Source of the DNA: Candidatus Nanohalarchaeota archaeon
GTDB lineage: Archaea > EX4484-52
Length of the DNA: 8,774 nucleotides
Direction of reading: 5' to 3'
Assembly: GCA_030632385.1 (NCBI GenBank)
Contig: DAOVUW010000032.1
Location: 1-8,774, forward strand
The position numbers and the translations under genes are program-made. Positions 5,691 to 8,774 of the stretch are shown here, one piece after another (the first letter of the stretch is position 1; each line of letters begins with the position of its first letter). Under the pieces are notes generated by a model. The model made no database searches, was not told where the DNA came from, and was given only the letters and a program-made list of their open reading frames with translations.

Positions 5691-6839
5691 TCAAAAAAAC
5701 TTTTCTTTCATCTTTTCAAAAAATGTTTCATTATGCTCAACATGATCATATTGATTCTCTAATTCAGACAATGCCTTAATATGCTTTTTCTGTTCATCTG
5801 TCAGACCTGTCGGGACGTCTACAATCACTTTTACCATCTGGTCTCCTTTTCTGCCGGTTTCAATATCCTTTATGCCTTTGCCTCTTAATCTAAAAACCGT
5901 TCCTGATTGGGTCCCGGGATGTATCTTTAACTCAACATTTTCTTCAAGAGTTGGAATTTTTGCTTTTCCGCCTAAAACTGCTGCGGTAAATGGAATATGA
6001 ATATCATGATATATATTATTCTCTCTTCGGCTGAATATTTTATCTTCTTCAACAGATATCAAAATATATAAATCCCCTGACGGACCGCCGTTCTTGCCTG
6101 CGTTTCCTTTTCCGCTAAGTCTTATTTTGTAACCTTCATCAACGCCTTCAGGAATATTCACCTCAACTTCTTTTTTTCTCAATATAAAACCTGTTCCTCT
6201 GCAACTACTGCATTTTTCCTTGCTTGTCTTTCCTGTACCTCCACATTCATGACATGTAGCAATGCTTGAAAAGCTTCCAAATATGGTTCTTCTTTCTTCT
6301 TTTATTTTGCCTGCACCATGGCATGCAGAACATTTTTGCATCACGCCATCCTTTGCGCCGGTTCCATTGCATGAAGAGCATTTTTCTTTGACATCAATAA
6401 AAATATTTTTCTTGCATCCAAAAGCGGTTTCCCTGAATGTTAAATTAATTCTGTATAAACTATCTTCTCCTTTCGAAGGACCTCTTCTTTCTCTTTGTCC
6501 GAATGGAGAAAAACCGCCTCCAAAACCACTGAACATGTTTTCAAAAACATCGCCGACATCTTCATAATCTACATTGACACCTTCAAAACCAAAACCGCCT
6601 GCATTTCCTGCACCGTATTTAAATCCTTCTGAGCCGAACCTGTCGTATTGCGCTCTTTTTTCCTCATTGCTCAGAACTCCATAAGCTTCATTAATTTCCT
6701 TTAACTTTTCTTCATTGTCCTTGTTTCCTTTTGTCAAATCAGGGTGATGTTTTTTTACCAGCGTCCTATATGCTTTTTTTATTTCTGTCTTGCCGGCGCC
6801 TTTATCCACACCCAATATTTTGTAGTAATCTTTACTCAT
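5691..6839 (-). CDS. dnaJ: molecular chaperone DnaJ (Hsp40, type I)
   Basis: DnaJ delivers unfolded proteins to DnaK (Hsp70) and stimulates its ATPase. This is a complete 382-aa type I protein. It has a J domain (about 4-68) with the HPD motif at 32-34, a Gly/Phe-rich linker (about 70-115), and four CxxCxGxG zinc repeats at 154-161 (CSSCNGTG), 170-177 (CSACHGAG), 196-203 (CHECGGTG) and 210-217 (CSSCRGTG). C-terminal substrate-binding and dimerisation domains run from about 220 to 350. I chose MSKDYYKILG at 6839, the usual family start. An in-frame ATG at 6860 would add seven residues and has a better TATA-like element at leaderless spacing, so the start is unsettled. dnaK and grpE, often next to dnaJ in archaea, are absent; the gene stands alone, divergent from rpo7. 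Confidence 0.95.
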   Translation of the reverse strand: MSKDYYKILGVDKGAGKTEIKKAYRTLVKKHHPDLTKGNKDNEEKLKEINEAYGVLSNEEKRAQYDRFGSEGFKYGAGNAGGFGFEGVNVDYEDVGDVFENMFSGFGGGFSPFGQRERRGPSKGEDSLYRINLTFRETAFGCKKNIFIDVKEKCSSCNGTGAKDGVMQKCSACHGAGKIKEERRTIFGSFSSIATCHECGGTGKTSKEKCSSCRGTGFILRKKEVEVNIPEGVDEGYKIRLSGKGNAGKNGGPSGDLYILISVEEDKIFSRRENNIYHDIHIPFTAAVLGGKAKIPTLEENVELKIHPGTQSGTVFRLRGKGIKDIETGRKGDQMVKVIVDVPTGLTDEQKKHIKALSELENQYDHVEHNETFFEKMKEKFF

Positions 6840-6858
6840 AGATACATATTTTCGATAC

Positions 6859-6887
6859 ATTAATAAACTTATTTTTATTTTATATTT
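6859..6887. promoter_or_regulatory. shared divergent promoter region of dnaJ and rpo7
   Basis: Only 27 bp separate the upstream dnaJ ATG (6860) from the rpo7 ATG (6888), or 48 bp from the dnaJ start at 6839. For rpo7, ATTAATAAACTTA (6859-6871) is centred about 23 nt upstream. For dnaJ, the minus-strand CATAAATATAAA (6879-6890) would serve a start at 6860, and AAGTTTATTAAT (6859-6870) one at 6839. The two promoters must overlap or interleave. Confidence 0.5.
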
Positions 6888-7460
6888 ATGTTTGAGATTA
6901 TAAAATTTAAGGAGTATATAAATGTAAATCAGAACTATATGACTCTTGAAAAAAAGGAGCGAGTAATAAAGACTTTGCAGGAAAATTACGAGAATAAGAT
7001 TTTAACCGACATGGGTGTTATTCTTACAGTAAATAGTATAGACAGCATAGAGGGAGGTACTATAGAAATAGACGATCCAAGAATACATTATACTGTAAAT
7101 TTTAATGCGCTTGTTTTTGTCCCGAAACTATATGAAGTTGTAGAAGGTGTTGTAGTAGATATCGTTGATTTTGGAGTTTTTATCAGATTTGGTCCTATAG
7201 ATGGATTGTGCCATATCTCTCAATTGGTCGACGGATATATTGACATGGATAAAAGCACAAAGACAATCACCATAAAAAAAACAAAAAAACGATTAAAAAT
7301 AGGTGATGTTGTAAGATGCAGGGTTATTGCATTGAGCATAAATAAGAAAGAAATAAACAAGATAATCGTAACAATGCGACAAAAAGGACTGGGTGCTATC
7401 GACTGGATAGAATCTGATAAAAAAGAAAAATTGAAAAAAAGTAAGCCTCCTGGTAAGTAG
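6888..7460 (+). CDS. rpo7: DNA-directed RNA polymerase subunit Rpo7 (RpoE')
   Basis: Rpo7 is the archaeal counterpart of eukaryotic Rpb7. With Rpo4 it forms the RNA polymerase stalk, which helps open the promoter, binds nascent RNA and aids termination. The 190-aa protein has the N-terminal tip domain (about 1-80), beginning MFEIIKFKEYINV, with EIDDPRIHYTVNFNALVFVP at 60-79. An S1 RNA-binding domain follows at about 82-165, with VVEGVVVDIVDFGVFIRFGP, DGLCHISQL and the closing KKEINKIIVTMRQKGLG. The C-terminus has a lysine-rich tail (178-190). Many archaea place spt4 right after rpo7; here a 14-bp gap leads instead to the convergent alkD remnant. It is read from an ATG with only AT-rich DNA upstream, consistent with a leaderless or near-leaderless mRNA. 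Confidence 0.95.
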   Translation: MFEIIKFKEYINVNQNYMTLEKKERVIKTLQENYENKILTDMGVILTVNSIDSIEGGTIEIDDPRIHYTVNFNALVFVPKLYEVVEGVVVDIVDFGVFIRFGPIDGLCHISQLVDGYIDMDKSTKTITIKKTKKRLKIGDVVRCRVIALSINKKEINKIIVTMRQKGLGAIDWIESDKKEKLKKSKPPGK

Positions 7461-7474
7461 TAGGAGCAACAAAT

Positions 7475-7831
7475 CTATTCTTTTTGCATTGCTTGTTTCT
7501 TAAGATTTGCAGGTATTTTTTCAATAGCATATCTTAAAGCAGTTCTTGGCATAGTATATTTATGCTTCATTACAAAATCAAATATTTCCTTTTGATTGAA
7601 ATTTGATGCCTCTTTGAGCATCCAGCCATATGCTTTTTGGACTAAATCTTCTTCATCTAAAAACAAAGATTTTGCAATCTTAAGAACATCTTCCAAATAC
7701 CTATTTTTTCTTGCTGAATAGATAAAAATTACTGCATAAACTCTTCGTTTCCATTCTTTTTTAGATTTTGTCCATTTTTGTATTTCAGGAATAAATTCCG
7801 GAAAATCAAATAGAAATAGAATAGATATCAC
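7475..7831 (-). pseudogene. 5'-truncated AlkD-type DNA alkylation repair gene
   Basis: AlkD enzymes are HEAT-repeat DNA glycosylases that remove alkylated bases; they are usually about 220-235 aa. Only the C-terminal half is present. IQKWTKSKKEWKRRVYAVIF (17-36) matches the W-x-x-S-x-x-x-W-x-RR segment, followed by DEEDLVQKAYGWMLKEAS (59-76) and RTALRYAIEKIP (96-107). The conserved Arg (29/30) and Trp70 of the DNA-binding cleft are kept. The N-terminal HEAT repeats, and the WDxxD segment carrying the catalytic Asp in characterised AlkD, are gone. Upstream in frame there is a TAA at 7841-7843 and only a GTG at 7831 as possible start. The neighbouring beta-helix gene begins on the other strand at 7912, leaving no room for the missing half. 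I treat it as a broken gene; a short expressed protein is possible but would lack the catalytic residue. Confidence 0.75.
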
Positions 7832-7870
7832 TTGTATTTTTTATTCATTCAAAAATAGTGACAAAATAAA

Positions 7871-7888
7871 TATATTTATATATATTTC
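7871..7888 (+). promoter_or_regulatory. TATA-like element for the beta-helix gene
   Basis: TATATTTATATATATTTC ends 23 nt before the ATG at 7912, consistent with transcription starting a few bases before the start codon. No Shine-Dalgarno sequence lies upstream of the ATG. The region sits between the truncated alkD and the surface-protein gene. Confidence 0.5.
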
Positions 7889-7911
7889 TACCAATACATT
7901 ATAGTGATTTC

Positions 7912-8774
7912 ATGAGGAGGGGTAAAATATTATTATTGTGTATTTTGATGATGATACCTTCTGCAAATGCTCTGGTAATTGACTATACGACTGAATTTCA
8001 GAATACAATAGAAATAGCAGCATTACTTAACTATTGTAACAACTGCACCGACTGTAGTGAAAAGATACAGAACGCAAACTATGGAGACACAGTTCGTCTC
8101 ACAGCAAATATAACCAACCATGACGGCACATGTATAGAATTTAATGATGCAGATGGCATAATATTTGATGGCGGAAACCATCTGATAGATGGAGACGAAG
8201 ATACAAACGGTTACGGGATCTCTCTAGCAGGTTACTCAAATAGTAATACCTTAATCAACTGTAAAATCACAGGTTTCTACCATGGAATTTACCTTAATAC
8301 CGCTTCCCATAACACAATGCAAAATATAACAGCCTATTCCAATCGTAATGGAATCGCGATATTCTATAGTGGATACAACAAAATCCGCGATTGTATACTA
8401 CAGGAAAATTCACGTCATGACTTCTATTTTGTACCAAATACATTATCTAACTGTGACAACACCCTTGTAAATGTAACTAGTTCAGGAAATAGACCGATCT
8501 CATTTTACAATCAATCTGTGAATCTGCAAGATCAGGAATTTTCTGCAATATACCTATGTAATGCCGATAACTCTGTACTAAATAACATTACAATCAAAGG
8601 CTCGGACATCCGGAAAAACAATGGACTACGTATATATTATACAGACAATTCAAACATGACCGATGTTGTCTCATCAGACAATTACGAAGGTATTAACATT
8701 GACAATTCAGACTCAAATAACCTGCAAAATATTACGTGCATCAATGACTATTATGGCATCAATCTTTACGATTC
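7912..8774 (+). CDS. secreted parallel beta-helix repeat protein, truncated by the window edge
   Basis: The frame from the ATG at 7912 is open for 287 codons to the window edge. The first 20 residues (MRRGKILLLCILMMIPSANA) form a signal peptide: RRGK, a hydrophobic core, then an AxA-type cleavage site. A small cysteine-rich stretch follows (YCNNCTDCSEKIQNANYGDT, 41-60). From about residue 75, recurring units such as NTLINCKITGFYHGIYLNTAS, NTMQNITAYSNRNGIAIFYSG and NNLQNITCINDYYGINLYDS are typical of PbH1/NosD-type right-handed parallel beta-helices found in archaeal surface proteins. Eight N-x-S/T sequons (N44, 66, 138, 187, 200, 225, 248, 273) suggest surface N-glycosylation. The substrate or ligand is unknown. 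G+C and C-ending codons are clearly higher than in neighbouring genes, which hints at transfer or different expression. Confidence 0.85.
   Translation, partial: MRRGKILLLCILMMIPSANALVIDYTTEFQNTIEIAALLNYCNNCTDCSEKIQNANYGDTVRLTANITNHDGTCIEFNDADGIIFDGGNHLIDGDEDTNGYGISLAGYSNSNTLINCKITGFYHGIYLNTASHNTMQNITAYSNRNGIAIFYSGYNKIRDCILQENSRHDFYFVPNTLSNCDNTLVNVTSSGNRPISFYNQSVNLQDQEFSAIYLCNADNSVLNNITIKGSDIRKNNGLRIYYTDNSNMTDVVSSDNYEGINIDNSDSNNLQNITCINDYYGINLYD

Noticed and set aside
6262..6567. Plus-strand 101-codon open frame inside dnaJ
   Set aside because: It is antisense to the zinc-repeat region of a complete dnaJ and has no independent support.

Overview
The window looks like a piece of an AT-rich archaeal chromosome. 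The archaeal evidence is RNA polymerase subunit Rpo7, an NreA-type DNA repair protein with a C-terminal PCNA-binding motif, and AT-rich TATA-like elements centred about 23-26 nt upstream of nearly every start codon, with almost no Shine-Dalgarno sequences. A complete DnaJ and a secreted parallel beta-helix surface protein fit a mesophilic archaeon, perhaps a methanogen or DPANN-type lineage. I cannot place it more closely from sequence alone.

Layout. Left edge (1-750): the N-terminus of an IS5-like transposase runs off the window on the minus strand. It is divergent from an unrecognised 146-aa gene, and that gene runs directly into a decayed fragment of a GNAT acetyltransferase gene. The fragment (621-717) is about 86% identical to part of the intact GNAT gene near 5.4 kb. 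Next comes a long minus-strand block: nreA (758-2005), a LUD-domain protein (2172-2780), a nitrilase-superfamily amidohydrolase (2821-3600), a small membrane-anchored cysteine-containing protein (3794-4285), a YdjM-like membrane hydrolase (4370-4924), the intact GNAT gene (5026-5589) and dnaJ (5691-6839). dnaJ is divergent from plus-strand rpo7 (6888-7460) across a very short shared promoter region. Convergent to rpo7 is the C-terminal half of an AlkD-type DNA alkylation repair gene, which has lost its 5' half. A secreted beta-helix protein then starts at 7912 and runs off the right edge.

How the genes relate. Most look like single transcription units with their own promoters; LUD and the amidohydrolase could form one unit. 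dnaJ, rpo7 and nreA are housekeeping (protein folding, transcription, DNA repair). Both edges look rearranged: a transposase, an unknown ORF and a GNAT relic on the left, and a 5'-truncated alkD next to a compositionally different surface-protein gene on the right. No intergenic gap exceeds 300 bases. I found no rRNA, tRNA, CRISPR array or defence cassette, and nothing I could defend as a new multi-gene system. The strongest unexpected signals are the GNAT relic and the broken alkD junction.
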